This document shows positions 55,449-64,000 of a DNA stretch of 64,000 nt, one piece after another. Source of the stretch: Lujinxingia vulgaris (lineage in GTDB: Bacteria; Myxococcota_A; Bradymonadia; Bradymonadales; Bradymonadaceae); contig NZ_VOSM01000003.1 in the NCBI RefSeq assembly GCF_007997015.1, positions 434,001 to 498,000 on the forward strand, given 5' to 3'. Position numbers and translations under genes: made by a program. Within the stretch, counting starts at the first letter, position 1. The number at the start of each line of letters is the position of its first letter. Below the pieces are notes generated by a model. The model was not told the DNA's origin. It did not search any database and worked only from the letters and a program-made list of their open reading frames with translations.

Positions 55449-57782
55449 ATGCTTGAACTCTCCAAATACAACACCCGCGACCTGCTCTGGCTGGGCGACT
55501 GGAGCCTGGGCTGGATCATCGCTCTGGGCCTGCTGGGCCTGGCCGTGCTGCTCTTCAGCGCCTACGATCTGCGCGATATGCGCCCGCATCGTCGTCTCAC
55601 GCTGCTGGGACTTCGCGCGGCGGTGTTTTCCCTGGCGGTGCTCATGCTCCTGGAGCCCGCGCTCGATCTCAAACAGGTCTCACGCGTTAAGAATCACGTC
55701 GCCGTGCTCGTCGACACCAGCCAGACGATGAACCTCAACGTCGCCGGCGAGAAGCAGCGACGCATCGACCGCGCCCGAAAGGCCCTCGAAGAGCTGCGCC
55801 CCACCTTTGAAGCTCAGGCCGAAGATCATCACTTCGACATCTTCACCTACGGCGACGCTCTCACCCCCACCACTCTTGAGGCCGCCCTGACCACCGAGGC
55901 CGATGCCACCGAAGCCGATCTGAGCGCCGCTCTCCAGGCTCTCCCCGAGCATTACCGCGGCAAAGATCTCGGCGGCGTCATCGTCTTAAGCGACGGCATC
56001 GACACCGGGTCCATCGGCCGCCGCGTGCGCCGCGGCGAAGACCTCGATGAGGCTTCCAAAGACATCCTGGCCAGCCTGCAGGCTCCGGTGCACACCCTGG
56101 CAGCAGACGCCGACGCCGGCATGCGTGATGCGGCCATCACCCGGGTGCGCCACGATGATTTTGCCTTCGTGCACAACTCGATCACCGTCGAGGTCGACCT
56201 CTTCTTCAGCGGTATTGAACCCCAGCCGGTCCCGGTGACGCTGCGGCGAGATGGTGAGATCCTGCAATCCCAGAGCGTGCAGATCGACCCGGAGGAGCGC
56301 CGCTACACGGTGCAATTCGAGTTTGTCCCGCGTCAGATCGGAAAAGAGGTCTACACCGTCGAGGTGCCCCACTTCGAAGACGAAGCGCTCTTACAAAACA
56401 ACACCGAGCACTTCGTGCTGAGGGTGATCCGCGACAAGGTGCGCGTGCTCCAGGTCGTCGGTCGCCCCAGCTGGGATCAGCGCTTTCTGCGCCAACTTCT
56501 CAAGCGTAACCCCAACGTCGACCTCATCAGCTTTTTCATCTTACGCACCGACGACACCCCGCAGCTTGTGCCGCGCGATGAGATGAGCCTGATCCCCTTT
56601 CCCACCGACGAGCTCTTTAACAGCGAGCTGGGAAGTTTCGATCTGGTGATTTTTCAGAACTTCAACTTCGGCCCCTACAACATGGCGCGCTACCTGCCGG
56701 CGATCGCCGACTACGTGCGTCAGGGCGGCGCCTTCGCCATGCTCGGCGGCGACCTCTCCTTTGCCAGCGGCGGCTATGCCCGCACCCCCATCGAGTCGCT
56801 GCTGCCGGTCGAACTTCCACCTGCTGGCCCCGGCCAGAAGATCACGCACAGCGAGCACTTCTCCCCCCAGCTCACCGAGGCCGGTGATCGTCACCCCATC
56901 ACCCAGCTGGCCTTCGACCCGGCCCAGAACCGCGAGCTCTGGGAGGCCCTCCCCCCTCTTCGCGGCACCAACATCGTCACCGGCCCCTCTGAGGGCGCAA
57001 CCGTCCTGGCCACTCACCCCACGTTGACCTACGGCGGTCAGCCCATGCCCGTGATCGCGGTGGCCGAGCGCGGGGAAGGCCGCGTGCTGGCAGTGACCAG
57101 CGACTCCACCTGGCGCTGGGGCTTTGAACACCTGGCCGACGGCGGTACCCCGCGCGAGTACCAGATGTTCTGGAACAGCGCGATCCGCTGGCTGATTCAG
57201 GATCCGGAGCTCAAGCTGGTGCGCCTGGACGTGCACGCCGACATCGCCGCTCCGGGCGCCCCCATCGACGCCTCGGTGCGCGTCTTTAAGAGCGACTACA
57301 GCCCGGCGGCCAACGCCACAGGCAAAGTCCTCGTTCGCCATCGCCCCCTGGGGCAGAACGCCGACGACGCGCCCTCCGCACAGGAACCTCGCCAGGTCGA
57401 CTTTCAGACCGATGCGTCTGGCGAGCATGCGCTCGACCTGAGCTTTGACGAGCCGGGCATCTACCAGATGGAGGTCGAAGTTCAGGGCCCCGGCAGCCCG
57501 CTGCGCGACGAGAACCTGGTGCTTGTCACCCCAAACGTCGCTCAGCTACGCGACATCGTGCCGCGCAACGCGCTGCTGGAGCAGATCGCAGCGCACACCG
57601 AGGCTCACCATACCCTCCTTCCCGAGCTCGACGCCGACGAGCTCCACTTCAACCCGCCGCGCTTCGTCGAGATTCATCAACGCCGGGTGGTCCAGCTCTG
57701 GGACAGCGCGCTGCTCTTTCTTATCGTGCTGGGGCTGCTCGCTGCCGAGTGGTCCCTGCGCCGTCGCTGGGGCAGGCTCTAG
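55449..57782 (+). CDS. Membrane VWA/GATase-like protein paired with DUF4159
   Basis: A 777-aa protein. Two N-terminal TMs are followed by a VWA-like domain with a DxSxT MIDAS at D89-T-S-Q-T93 and LSDGIDTGSIG. A second region has a GATase1-like core (FDLVIFQNFNFGP and GGAFAMLGGDLSFASGG), with Gly where the catalytic Cys would be. Two Ig-like domains follow, and a C-terminal TM (LLFLIVLGLLAAEWSLRRR). It is the usual partner of DUF4159 proteins and follows it by 24 bases. It probably forms an inner-membrane complex with metal-dependent protein binding; no enzyme activity is predicted. Confidence 0.9.
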   Translation: MLELSKYNTRDLLWLGDWSLGWIIALGLLGLAVLLFSAYDLRDMRPHRRLTLLGLRAAVFSLAVLMLLEPALDLKQVSRVKNHVAVLVDTSQTMNLNVAGEKQRRIDRARKALEELRPTFEAQAEDHHFDIFTYGDALTPTTLEAALTTEADATEADLSAALQALPEHYRGKDLGGVIVLSDGIDTGSIGRRVRRGEDLDEASKDILASLQAPVHTLAADADAGMRDAAITRVRHDDFAFVHNSITVEVDLFFSGIEPQPVPVTLRRDGEILQSQSVQIDPEERRYTVQFEFVPRQIGKEVYTVEVPHFEDEALLQNNTEHFVLRVIRDKVRVLQVVGRPSWDQRFLRQLLKRNPNVDLISFFILRTDDTPQLVPRDEMSLIPFPTDELFNSELGSFDLVIFQNFNFGPYNMARYLPAIADYVRQGGAFAMLGGDLSFASGGYARTPIESLLPVELPPAGPGQKITHSEHFSPQLTEAGDRHPITQLAFDPAQNRELWEALPPLRGTNIVTGPSEGATVLATHPTLTYGGQPMPVIAVAERGEGRVLAVTSDSTWRWGFEHLADGGTPREYQMFWNSAIRWLIQDPELKLVRLDVHADIAAPGAPIDASVRVFKSDYSPAANATGKVLVRHRPLGQNADDAPSAQEPRQVDFQTDASGEHALDLSFDEPGIYQMEVEVQGPGSPLRDENLVLVTPNVAQLRDIVPRNALLEQIAAHTEAHHTLLPELDADELHFNPPRFVEIHQRRVVQLWDSALLFLIVLGLLAAEWSLRRRWGRL

Positions 57783-57978
57783 GCCATCGCCCCTTCCGAC
57801 GATTTCATTGAGCACACCCCATACGTGGTGTAGAGTGGCGCCGAGGTGACGACCCGCTCTGCCCTCGTTGCAATGTCTTTGCGGGTGCGCATCCCTCACC
57901 AGCCGTTGGCGAGTCCCGGTCCTGAGCCCCTCGCGGCCAGGTCGGCCCATCCTAATCTTCGCGCAGCAGGTACCGTTC

Positions 57979-60900
57979 ATGGGAGAAACCACTCCCGACG
58001 CCGTTGAGCTCAAATGCCCTGGCTGTGAGACGTACTTCCGACTCACCCCCAAAAAAGGGCGCCTTCCCACCGGGGAGGTCTCCTGTCCGAAATGCTTCAC
58101 GCAGATCCCGGTCGAAGATGGCCGCAAGATCTACCGCTCCGACCAGAGCGGTGTGGCATCAGAAGATACCAAACGCACCAGCGCCGCGCCGGGCTTTGGC
58201 GTCATGTCCAGACGCTCCTCCGAGGAGCCCCTGGACGACGCATCCGAAGACGCGATTGAGCGGCTCACCCGCCTCGCCGGCGATCTTCCCGGAGGCTCCA
58301 AGGCGACGATGGCCGGGATCCCCGGCGGGTTTGCCAACCCCTTTTCGCGCGGCGGCGAACTCGACAAAACCGCTGCGGTGGATGCCTCTATCCTCAGCGC
58401 CATCGCCGAGCAGCACGGCAACACCACCAAAGGCCCCTTTGACACTCCGAAGGCCCCCGAGCCCGTTGTCGAAGAAGCAGACGATGGACTCGCCGAGAGC
58501 ACCGACGCCGGCGCCTGGCGCCGGGCCCACGAACACCAGACCTCTCCGGGGCTCAGCGAAGTCTCCGATGTTCTCACCGCCGAGAAGGCCGCCAACCAGG
58601 CTCAGACCCGAAAGACCGTCGATCTGACGCGCCAGAACCGGCCGAACCCCGCCCAGCTCCGAGAGACCGCCGAGAACAAACGCGTGCCGCGTTCGATGAT
58701 CGGTCTGCGCTCCGGCAAAACCCCCGACGAAGACACCGTCGAGGGCGAAATCGGCCTCTCCGACGCCGAGCTCAAAAGCCAGGTGCTTGCGCGCATCAAG
58801 AAAAAGCGCGTGCTCTCCCGCGCCGGCGACGATGTCACCGGCACACCAGCTACCGGCGCCGGAGGCACCAAAAAGCTCAAGCTCGACAAACTTCGCCCGG
58901 CCCTCTCCGGCTCATCCGCAGCCGAAGATGGCCCGGAGAGCGACGACTCCGGTGACGACGAGACGCCCTCCCTGGCGCATCTTTTCAAAAAGGCTCAGAA
59001 GCGCCGCACCAGTCAGGTGGGCGGCACCCCTGAGGATCTTCCGGCCCCGCGAAGCGAGAGCCCCGCACTCCCGCAGCCGAAAACAGCCGCCCCGGCGCGC
59101 TCCCCGGAGTCGTCTGCAACCCCTGGCATCGACCTGCAAGACAGCGAAGCCCGCGAACTCGCCGAACTTCTTCGCGACGTCCCCGATGATGCCGTCGCCG
59201 CCACAAGCGACGAGCCCCACTCCGGCCTCTTCGACGGCTTCGGCGCCCCCGAAGGCGCATCGTCCCCCGGACGCGCCCCCCTTCCGGGCATCTCGCGCGA
59301 GCGCGGCCAGGCCACAAGTCAGTCGATGCTCGCCAGACTCCAGGCCCGCCGCCGCGGTCCCAACGTCGACCCCATCGAGCTTGGCGCCGCCGGCGAGAGC
59401 CGCGGCAGCGGTTACATCCGCCTGCCCACCGCCGAGATTCAAGACGTGCTCGGCCGCGGCCAGTACCGCCTGCGCATCGAAGACGTGATCTACGAGCCGG
59501 TCGATGAGGCCGGACTCACCCAGCTCATCAAAGGCGGCGTGCTCCTCGGTGCTGAAGAGCTCGCCGAGGCCGATGGCGACTGGATGCCCGTCTCCGAACA
59601 CCCCGTCTTTGGCGAACTTCGTCGAAAGATGGCCGCCGAGGCACACGACGTCCTCTCACGCATTGGGACGCCTCGTCGCAAGGCGCCGGCCCGCGAAGCG
59701 GCCGCGCCGGAGCCTGCGGCCGAGCCCTTCTCACCGCCACTTCCGGTCGACGCCTCGTCCAACTCCCTGGATTTCAGCCTGCTCGATGTTGAGCAACAGG
59801 GCGCCGACAGCGAAGAGGCTCCTGCCGACCACGCTCCCGAGCCTGCCGCTCCCGTCGAGCCTGCCGCTCCCGTCGAGCCTGCCGCTCCCGTCGAGCCCTC
59901 CGAGCCTGAGATCGATCCCTTTATGGCGCTGGAGAGCCCGGAGCCCGAACCGGCCTACGCCGCGGAGGCTTCCTCTGCCGAGGTCAGCGTCAGCGACATT
60001 GTCGCCGAGGAAAACGACGCACCTTCGCCCCTTCGGGACGTCTCGGCCGAGGTCAGCGTCAGCGACATCGTCTCCGAAGACGTCGACGCCACAAACGACG
60101 ATGTCGCCAGCGCTACGGCCGCCGCCGAACACGCCATAACTGAGGATGTTGATCAGGCCTCCGTGGCACCTGCAAGCGTCTCCGCAGAGTTCCAGGCCGC
60201 GCCCGCACGCAAGAAGTCGGCCGGTGGACTTGTCGCCGGCCTCGCACTGGGCGCCGGTTTGCTCGCCGTGCTTGGCGCCGGCCTCACCGCCCCCGGTCAG
60301 GCCATGGTCGAGGACGCAACTGGTTGGAACCCCGCCTCGCTCTGGACCACCACCGGCGGCGGCGAAGATGCCCCCCTTCCGGATCGCCCCGAAGTCGTCG
60401 ACAAACCGGAACTAGCTGCAGCCGACGCCGTCGTTACCGACGAGAGCAACGCCCCCGAAGAGGTCGCCTCTCCCGAAGCTGAGGCCGAGGCTACCCCGGA
60501 CGAACGTTTGAGTGACCTACAGCAGCGCTGGCGCTCCGGCGAGGCTTCCATCGACGAACTCGCCGAACTCACCGAGCTCGCGAGCGCCCAAGAGCAGTGG
60601 TCACTCACCCGCCAGGTGAGCCTGGCCGCCATGGCCATCGCACCGGACGACGAGCGTTTCACTGCTGCGCACAAACGCGCCGTCGAAAAAGACCCGGAGA
60701 TGGGCGCCTACCAGCCACAGGTCCTCGACACCTCTTCCGGACTCTCCTTCGCTGGCAACTACAGCGTCGACACCCATCGCGGCTGGATCTTCAAACTTCC
60801 CGACTCCGACGATGAGGTCATCTTCAAACCCTCCCGTCAGGGCTGGGAAGATGGCTGGCAGATGGAGATCGCCTCCTGGCGTCTCTGTGAACTCATCGCC

Positions 60901-61662
60901 TGCAACTTCGAGATCATCAAAGCCACCCCGGCGCTTCTCCACGAAGACGCCCTGCTCGCTGCACTCGAAGCTGCGCCTGAGGAGCTCGACTCCGCCCAGG
61001 CTCAGCAACTTCGCGAGCTCGCCAGCTGGCAAGAGGGCGAAGGTGAAAATGCATCTCGCGTCGTCCGCGGCAGCCTGGAGCGCCTGCCGGCGTCGACCCG
61101 CGCGCCCTTCCCCATCGAATACCGTCCGCTGTGGATCGACTGGCTCACCGCCACCTCCTCCCCGGCTCCCCTGGAGCGCCCGCTGGCCGAAGAGCTCACC
61201 AGCATCGCCTCACTGGCCGACGGACAGTTTCAACAGCCCCTGGTCGACGCGATCGGAGCGCAACCCACCGCCGAGGTCGCCCGCGAAGTCTCCAGTCTGC
61301 TGCTCTTCGACTACTTGACCAACAACTGGGAGCGCTTCTCCACCCGCTCGGAGACCTACGGAATCAACAACCCGGTCATTCGAGGTGGTATCGTCTCTCG
61401 CCATAATGGCGACGCCTTCCAGCCCCGGGCCTCACGCCGGGTCCAGGGCCGATTTGAGTGGACGACCCGCTTTAGCCGCAGTACGGTCGCCACGATCCGG
61501 CTCCTGGAGCGCGAGACCCTCGAGTCGATCCTCTTCCCGGAGGCCGGCCCCGTCGATCGCGCGCGCCTCAATGTTCTCTGGTCCCAGCGCGATGATCTTC
61601 TGGAGCGCGTCGACCAGCTCGTCGCCCAGCATGGCCGGGACGACGTCCTCTACTTCCCCTGA
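57979..61662 (+). CDS. Membrane-anchored zinc-ribbon/GYF-like protein with a FAM20/HipA-like C-terminal domain
   Basis: A 1227-aa protein with a zinc ribbon at C13, C16, C36 and C39, then a long disordered Pro/Glu/Ala-rich region. A GYF_2-like module follows (about 478-555; RLRIEDVIYEPVDEAGLTQL). Short repeats come next, then a TM (about 748-773). The C-terminal roughly 300 residues would lie outside the cytoplasm. They resemble secreted FAM20/four-jointed and HipA-type kinases: VIFKPSRQGWEDGW (Lys about 950), then LLFDYLTNNWERFS. The second metal-site region reads SRHNGDAF where kinases have LDNG, so the fold may be catalytically altered. GCAGG precedes the start. Confidence 0.72.
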   Translation: MGETTPDAVELKCPGCETYFRLTPKKGRLPTGEVSCPKCFTQIPVEDGRKIYRSDQSGVASEDTKRTSAAPGFGVMSRRSSEEPLDDASEDAIERLTRLAGDLPGGSKATMAGIPGGFANPFSRGGELDKTAAVDASILSAIAEQHGNTTKGPFDTPKAPEPVVEEADDGLAESTDAGAWRRAHEHQTSPGLSEVSDVLTAEKAANQAQTRKTVDLTRQNRPNPAQLRETAENKRVPRSMIGLRSGKTPDEDTVEGEIGLSDAELKSQVLARIKKKRVLSRAGDDVTGTPATGAGGTKKLKLDKLRPALSGSSAAEDGPESDDSGDDETPSLAHLFKKAQKRRTSQVGGTPEDLPAPRSESPALPQPKTAAPARSPESSATPGIDLQDSEARELAELLRDVPDDAVAATSDEPHSGLFDGFGAPEGASSPGRAPLPGISRERGQATSQSMLARLQARRRGPNVDPIELGAAGESRGSGYIRLPTAEIQDVLGRGQYRLRIEDVIYEPVDEAGLTQLIKGGVLLGAEELAEADGDWMPVSEHPVFGELRRKMAAEAHDVLSRIGTPRRKAPAREAAAPEPAAEPFSPPLPVDASSNSLDFSLLDVEQQGADSEEAPADHAPEPAAPVEPAAPVEPAAPVEPSEPEIDPFMALESPEPEPAYAAEASSAEVSVSDIVAEENDAPSPLRDVSAEVSVSDIVSEDVDATNDDVASATAAAEHAITEDVDQASVAPASVSAEFQAAPARKKSAGGLVAGLALGAGLLAVLGAGLTAPGQAMVEDATGWNPASLWTTTGGGEDAPLPDRPEVVDKPELAAADAVVTDESNAPEEVASPEAEAEATPDERLSDLQQRWRSGEASIDELAELTELASAQEQWSLTRQVSLAAMAIAPDDERFTAAHKRAVEKDPEMGAYQPQVLDTSSGLSFAGNYSVDTHRGWIFKLPDSDDEVIFKPSRQGWEDGWQMEIASWRLCELIACNFEIIKATPALLHEDALLAALEAAPEELDSAQAQQLRELASWQEGEGENASRVVRGSLERLPASTRAPFPIEYRPLWIDWLTATSSPAPLERPLAEELTSIASLADGQFQQPLVDAIGAQPTAEVAREVSSLLLFDYLTNNWERFSTRSETYGINNPVIRGGIVSRHNGDAFQPRASRRVQGRFEWTTRFSRSTVATIRLLERETLESILFPEAGPVDRARLNVLWSQRDDLLERVDQLVAQHGRDDVLYFP

Positions 61663-61684
61663 TTTCTCTGAGCACCTCTGGCTT

Positions 61685-62374
61685 ATGACAAAGTTCTATT
61701 ACGCCTGCGACCCTGTCCCCGGAAACTGGGGCGATACCTTTGCCCTCTGCAACGCCGCCGAAGTCGATCTGGCGCGGCTCGACAACGCCCCCAAGATCGC
61801 CACGCTCAACCGCTGGCGCGTCGACTCCCCGAAAGGCTTTGGCTTTGTGCTGCACGCACCGCCTGTCATCGGCGAAGCGCTGGTGGATGGCTACGAGCGC
61901 GACAACGCCGAGCTCAGTGTAGCGCTGCGCGACGCCTGGACGCTCGCCAGCGAACAGGCCCACGCCCTGGCAGCAAAAGCACTGCTCTTCTCGACTCCCC
62001 TTGAGTTTCGCCCCGGAAGCACCAGCCGCGCGCTCATCGCGGCGCTGGGCGACACCCTGGCTGCCAACGCCGGCCGCCCGGTCATCTGGCAGGCCGAAGG
62101 CATCTGGGACGTCGAGGCCACCAGCGCGTTTGCCCGGGAACATAACCTGACCCTGGCCTTCGACCCCTACCTCGCGCTGCGCGATGAGATCGATCTGGGC
62201 CGCGGCGACGGCGCCTTCATCCTCAATGAGCGCGCCGGAATGCGACGCGAGTTCGACCGCTACGACCTCGAAGAGCTGCTCGGCGAGATGCGCTCTTTTA
62301 ACCGTGTCTTCCTGCTGCTCCGCGGCCGCTTCCAGCGCAAGCACGCCGAGCTTCTGCGTGAAATCCTGGGATGA
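61685..62374 (+). CDS. DUF72 family protein
   Basis: A 229-aa TIM-barrel-like protein of the DUF72 (YecE-type) family. It begins FYYACDPVPGNWGDTFALCN, then FVLHAPPVIGEALVDG, and a later barrel strand with VIWQAEGIWDVEATSAFA. Family members are cytoplasmic and of unknown function. The start at 61685 is inside the longer open frame that overlaps the previous gene; the earlier frame gives an unlikely Ser/Pro-rich lead. It follows the large membrane protein by 22 bases, so the two may be cotranscribed. Confidence 0.8.
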   Translation: MTKFYYACDPVPGNWGDTFALCNAAEVDLARLDNAPKIATLNRWRVDSPKGFGFVLHAPPVIGEALVDGYERDNAELSVALRDAWTLASEQAHALAAKALLFSTPLEFRPGSTSRALIAALGDTLAANAGRPVIWQAEGIWDVEATSAFAREHNLTLAFDPYLALRDEIDLGRGDGAFILNERAGMRREFDRYDLEELLGEMRSFNRVFLLLRGRFQRKHAELLREILG

Positions 62375-62404
62375 TCGCAGCGTAAACATCCAAACGACCT
62401 CTTT

Positions 62405-62440
62405 CAGGCCGCGACTCTTCGGAGCGCGGCCTGTTTTTTT
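62405..62440 (+). terminator. Terminator after the DUF72 gene
   Basis: A 9-bp stem (62405-62413 with 62425-62433) with an 11-base loop, followed by TTTTTTT. The rest of the gap 62441-62906 is low in GC and holds only the promoter candidate below. Confidence 0.9.
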
Positions 62441-62703
62441 AACGCTTGCTCGGCGTTTCGACGCGAGCCCCTAAGCCCCTCCCGTGGCATCTGTGCCCCG
62501 GGTTGCTCCGAACACCTGCGTCCCCCCTTAAATGAGCTGACGCCTTTCAGCTTTGCTTCCAAATGTCACAGCGCTGATCACATGACCCCGCTATCCAATA
62601 TCGACCTTCAGCCTTACCCTTTTCGAGTTAACCCCAAAGCTCGCGCGGCACGCTTTTCATGATGTAAGGTTCCGATGCATCTGGCAGACGACCTCAAATA
62701 TGA

Positions 62704-62732
62704 TGCTTAATCATCGACATATGTCATATAAT
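62704..62732 (+). promoter_or_regulatory. Candidate promoter for the H-NS-like gene in an AT-rich gap
   Basis: A perfect -10 box TATAAT (62727-62732) has a weak -35 (TGCTTA, 62704-62709) at 17 bases. A TTGACA at 62736-62741 lacks a good -10. The surrounding stretch of about 200 bases is unusually low in GC for the window. Confidence 0.4.
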
Positions 62733-62906
62733 CGGTTGACACCTCTTGCTTCAGGGTGCACATTCCGGCCGAGAGATGCCGTAAAGTCATAACTTCTCTG
62801 GATAATGATCAACACTTTTCAACCTCGCCGACGGCCATCAACGAAGTCGATATAACGGATACGACATCCACGATAGCCCGCAGCGTGCTAACCCCGAGGA
62901 TTCCAA

Positions 62907-63368
62907 ATGAGTGTAAACTTTGGCGACGAGCTGAAAAAGTTTGAGACCGCCCTGGCTGAAAAGCGCCAGGAGCTCGAAGAGCTTCGTAAAAAGCGCGACA
63001 CCCACAATCTACAGACCACCGAAGCCCGTAACGCGATTGAACATCTGCGAGCGGCCCTTCGAGGCGAAGCCCCCCCCGGCCGCGGGCGAGGCCGCAAAAA
63101 GGTCCGTGGCGTCAGCTCCCTGCCGGTGGACCCCGAGACCCAGCGTCCGCCCCGCGGCGCGCGGCGTCAGCAGATCCTCGAGATCTGCCGTCAGCTCGGC
63201 ACCAGGCATGAGCAGTTCCGCACCGCGGATGTCCTCAAATCACTGGGACGCATTGAAGGCGAAGTCACCGACGGCATTCGCAGCTACACCTACAGCGTCG
63301 TCAATACCTTCGAGAAAGAAGGTCTGATGGAAAAAATCGGCCGCGGCCGCTGGAAGTGGAACGGTTGA
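62907..63368 (+). CDS. Coiled-coil, AT-hook-like and winged-helix protein (H-NS-like plan)
   Basis: A 153-aa protein with an N-terminal coiled coil (about residues 5-50; DELKKFETALAEKRQELEEL). A basic AT-hook-like stretch follows (PPGRGRGRKKVRG, about 56-68), then a C-terminal winged-helix-like region ending EGLMEKIGRGRWKWNG. A coiled coil for oligomerising plus a basic DNA-binding part is the plan of nucleoid proteins such as H-NS, MvaT or Lsr2, though the winged helix is not theirs. It lies beneath a low-GC intergenic region. DNA binding is an inference from the motifs. Confidence 0.65.
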   Translation: MSVNFGDELKKFETALAEKRQELEELRKKRDTHNLQTTEARNAIEHLRAALRGEAPPGRGRGRKKVRGVSSLPVDPETQRPPRGARRQQILEICRQLGTRHEQFRTADVLKSLGRIEGEVTDGIRSYTYSVVNTFEKEGLMEKIGRGRWKWNG

Positions 63369-63412
63369 TCCCCTCCCCGCCCACACGCCCTCAACGTTAA
63401 GGAATTACGACC

Positions 63413-63592
63413 ATGTCTCAGTCCAACGAGATCCTCGAAGCCGCCCTGGCCAGCGCCGAAAAGAAACTGCGTGATCTGGAAGAGTCCCAGGCCAAAGTCG
63501 AAGAAGATATCGAGCGCACCCAGCGCGAGATCGCGAGTCTGGAGAACGCTGTCAAAGTCTTCTCTGACCTGCAGAACCAGATGGACAGCTGA
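63413..63592 (+). CDS. Small coiled-coil protein of 59 aa
   Basis: A short acidic helical protein (MSQSNEILEAALASAEKKLR and onward) that looks like one continuous coiled coil, with heptad-like Leu/Ala spacing. AAGGA lies 8 bases before the ATG. It follows the coiled-coil winged-helix gene by 44 bases in the same direction and is probably cotranscribed. It might form mixed coils with that protein. No family was recognised. Confidence 0.65.
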   Translation: MSQSNEILEAALASAEKKLRDLEESQAKVEEDIERTQREIASLENAVKVFSDLQNQMDS

Positions 63593-63617
63593 ACCTCCGC
63601 CTTCAAGCGGTCTTTTG

Positions 63618-63647
63618 ACGCCCGGTGAGCTTGAGCTCACCGGGCGT
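63618..63647 (+). terminator. Hairpin after the small coiled-coil gene
   Basis: A perfect 13-bp stem (63618-63630 with 63635-63647) with loop TTGA, followed only by a weak T-rich run. The remaining gap 63648-63949 shows no gene. Confidence 0.65.
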
Positions 63648-63949
63648 TCTCGTTGAAAGGCGGGAACACCCACCTCCCGCTCCTCCCCCTGAATTCGGGG
63701 CCGGCCGCTGGATTTTCAAACCCCTTCACATTATGCTGCACCCAACTGGAGCATCGCGACCGCACTATCTCCGCCAGATTGAGACATGTTGACACACCGA
63801 CCGGTTAGTCAGCCCTTCTCAACGGGTGTTTCACCGGTCTGGCGCGGACTTTGCTTTTATATGCCCTAACGCAGCGAAGACACACGTCTCCTCGCTGATC
63901 CTGACTGATTTCAATGAACCTGTTGCCTGTAACGCCCTGGAGGTTCTCC

Positions 63950-64000
63950 ATGCTTTTCCGCCCTTCATCTCCCGGCAGCGCTCGCCATGCCTTCTGGCTG
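63950..64000 (+). CDS. Start of a gene running off the window
   Basis: An ATG with GGAGG 6 bases upstream (63939-63943) opens a frame that stays open to the end (MLFRPSSPGSARHAFWL). Only 17 codons are visible, so the product cannot be named. The arginine-containing start could be the n-region of a signal peptide. Confidence 0.5.
   Translation, partial: MLFRPSSPGSARHAFWL

Noticed and set aside
62756-62944. A 62-aa frame before the H-NS-like gene
   Set aside because: It overlaps the true gene start in another frame, lacks a ribosome-binding site and has no recognisable composition.

Overview
The window is high-GC (roughly 65%), gene-dense chromosomal DNA from a Gram-negative bacterium. It encodes many lipoproteins with LxxC lipoboxes and Asp/Pro- or Glu/Pro-rich linkers, an ExbB-ExbD-TonB energy module, an ImuA-ImuB-DnaE2 mutasome, a membrane-bound GGDEF/EAL protein, and secreted metalloproteases with eukaryote-like cysteine repeats. 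This combination suggests a deltaproteobacterial or myxobacterial-type lineage, possibly of the predatory Bradymonadales kind. That placement is inference; no rRNA gene is present to test it.

Layout. 1-0.7 kb: 3' end of a UvrD-type helicase. 0.9-5.6 kb: two tandem copies of a two-gene cassette, each a HEAT-like lipoprotein translationally coupled to a metzincin-type lipoprotein metalloprotease. The second copy is visibly lower in GC, yet the last 56 bases are identical. 5.6-5.8 kb: a MITE-like palindromic element. 6.0-9.9 kb: a DUF3825 protein, a small YqaE/Pmp3 membrane protein and a UvrA-family ATPase. 10-20.2 kb (minus strand): a complete oligopeptide ABC importer operon, oppA-B-C-D-F, ending in a giant helical-repeat lipoprotein. 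Its OppC carries an EF-hand calcium-binding insertion in the predicted periplasmic loop. 20.5-25.4 kb: a cysteine-rich lipoprotein, a satellite-like higher-order repeat array, and a pair of M16 peptidases, one catalytic and one lacking the zinc motif.

25.4-30.2 kb: glycan genes (three glycosyltransferases and a GalE-type epimerase). 30.4-35.6 kb: imuA-imuB-dnaE2 behind a LexA-like palindrome. 35.9-45.0 kb: a multidomain amidohydrolase lipoprotein, a PAS-GAF-PAS-GGDEF-EAL protein and an Ig-like lipoprotein. 45.1-49.7 kb (minus): a free-standing sigma-70 region 1.1 protein, FolC, a CRP-type regulator, two glycosyltransferase-type enzymes and an unknown protein with GTTCAG motifs upstream. 50-52 kb: exbB-exbD-tonB. 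53.3-53.5 kb: two identical tRNA-Ala(GGC) genes with a near-consensus promoter. 53.7-57.8 kb: a BAX-inhibitor-1 family protein and a DUF4159/VWA membrane pair. 58-61.7 kb: a membrane-anchored zinc-ribbon/GYF-like protein with a C-terminal domain resembling FAM20/HipA-type kinases. 61.7-64 kb: a DUF72 protein, a coiled-coil/AT-hook/winged-helix protein that looks H-NS-like in plan, a small coiled-coil protein, and the start of one more gene.

Themes. Protein degradation and uptake recur (secreted metalloproteases, M16 pair, Opp importer, TonB system), as do DNA-damage functions (UvrD-like, UvrA-like, mutasome). The most unusual items are the EF-hand OppC, the FAM20-like membrane protein, the free-standing sigma 1.1 domain, the duplicated protease cassette, and the two repeat elements.
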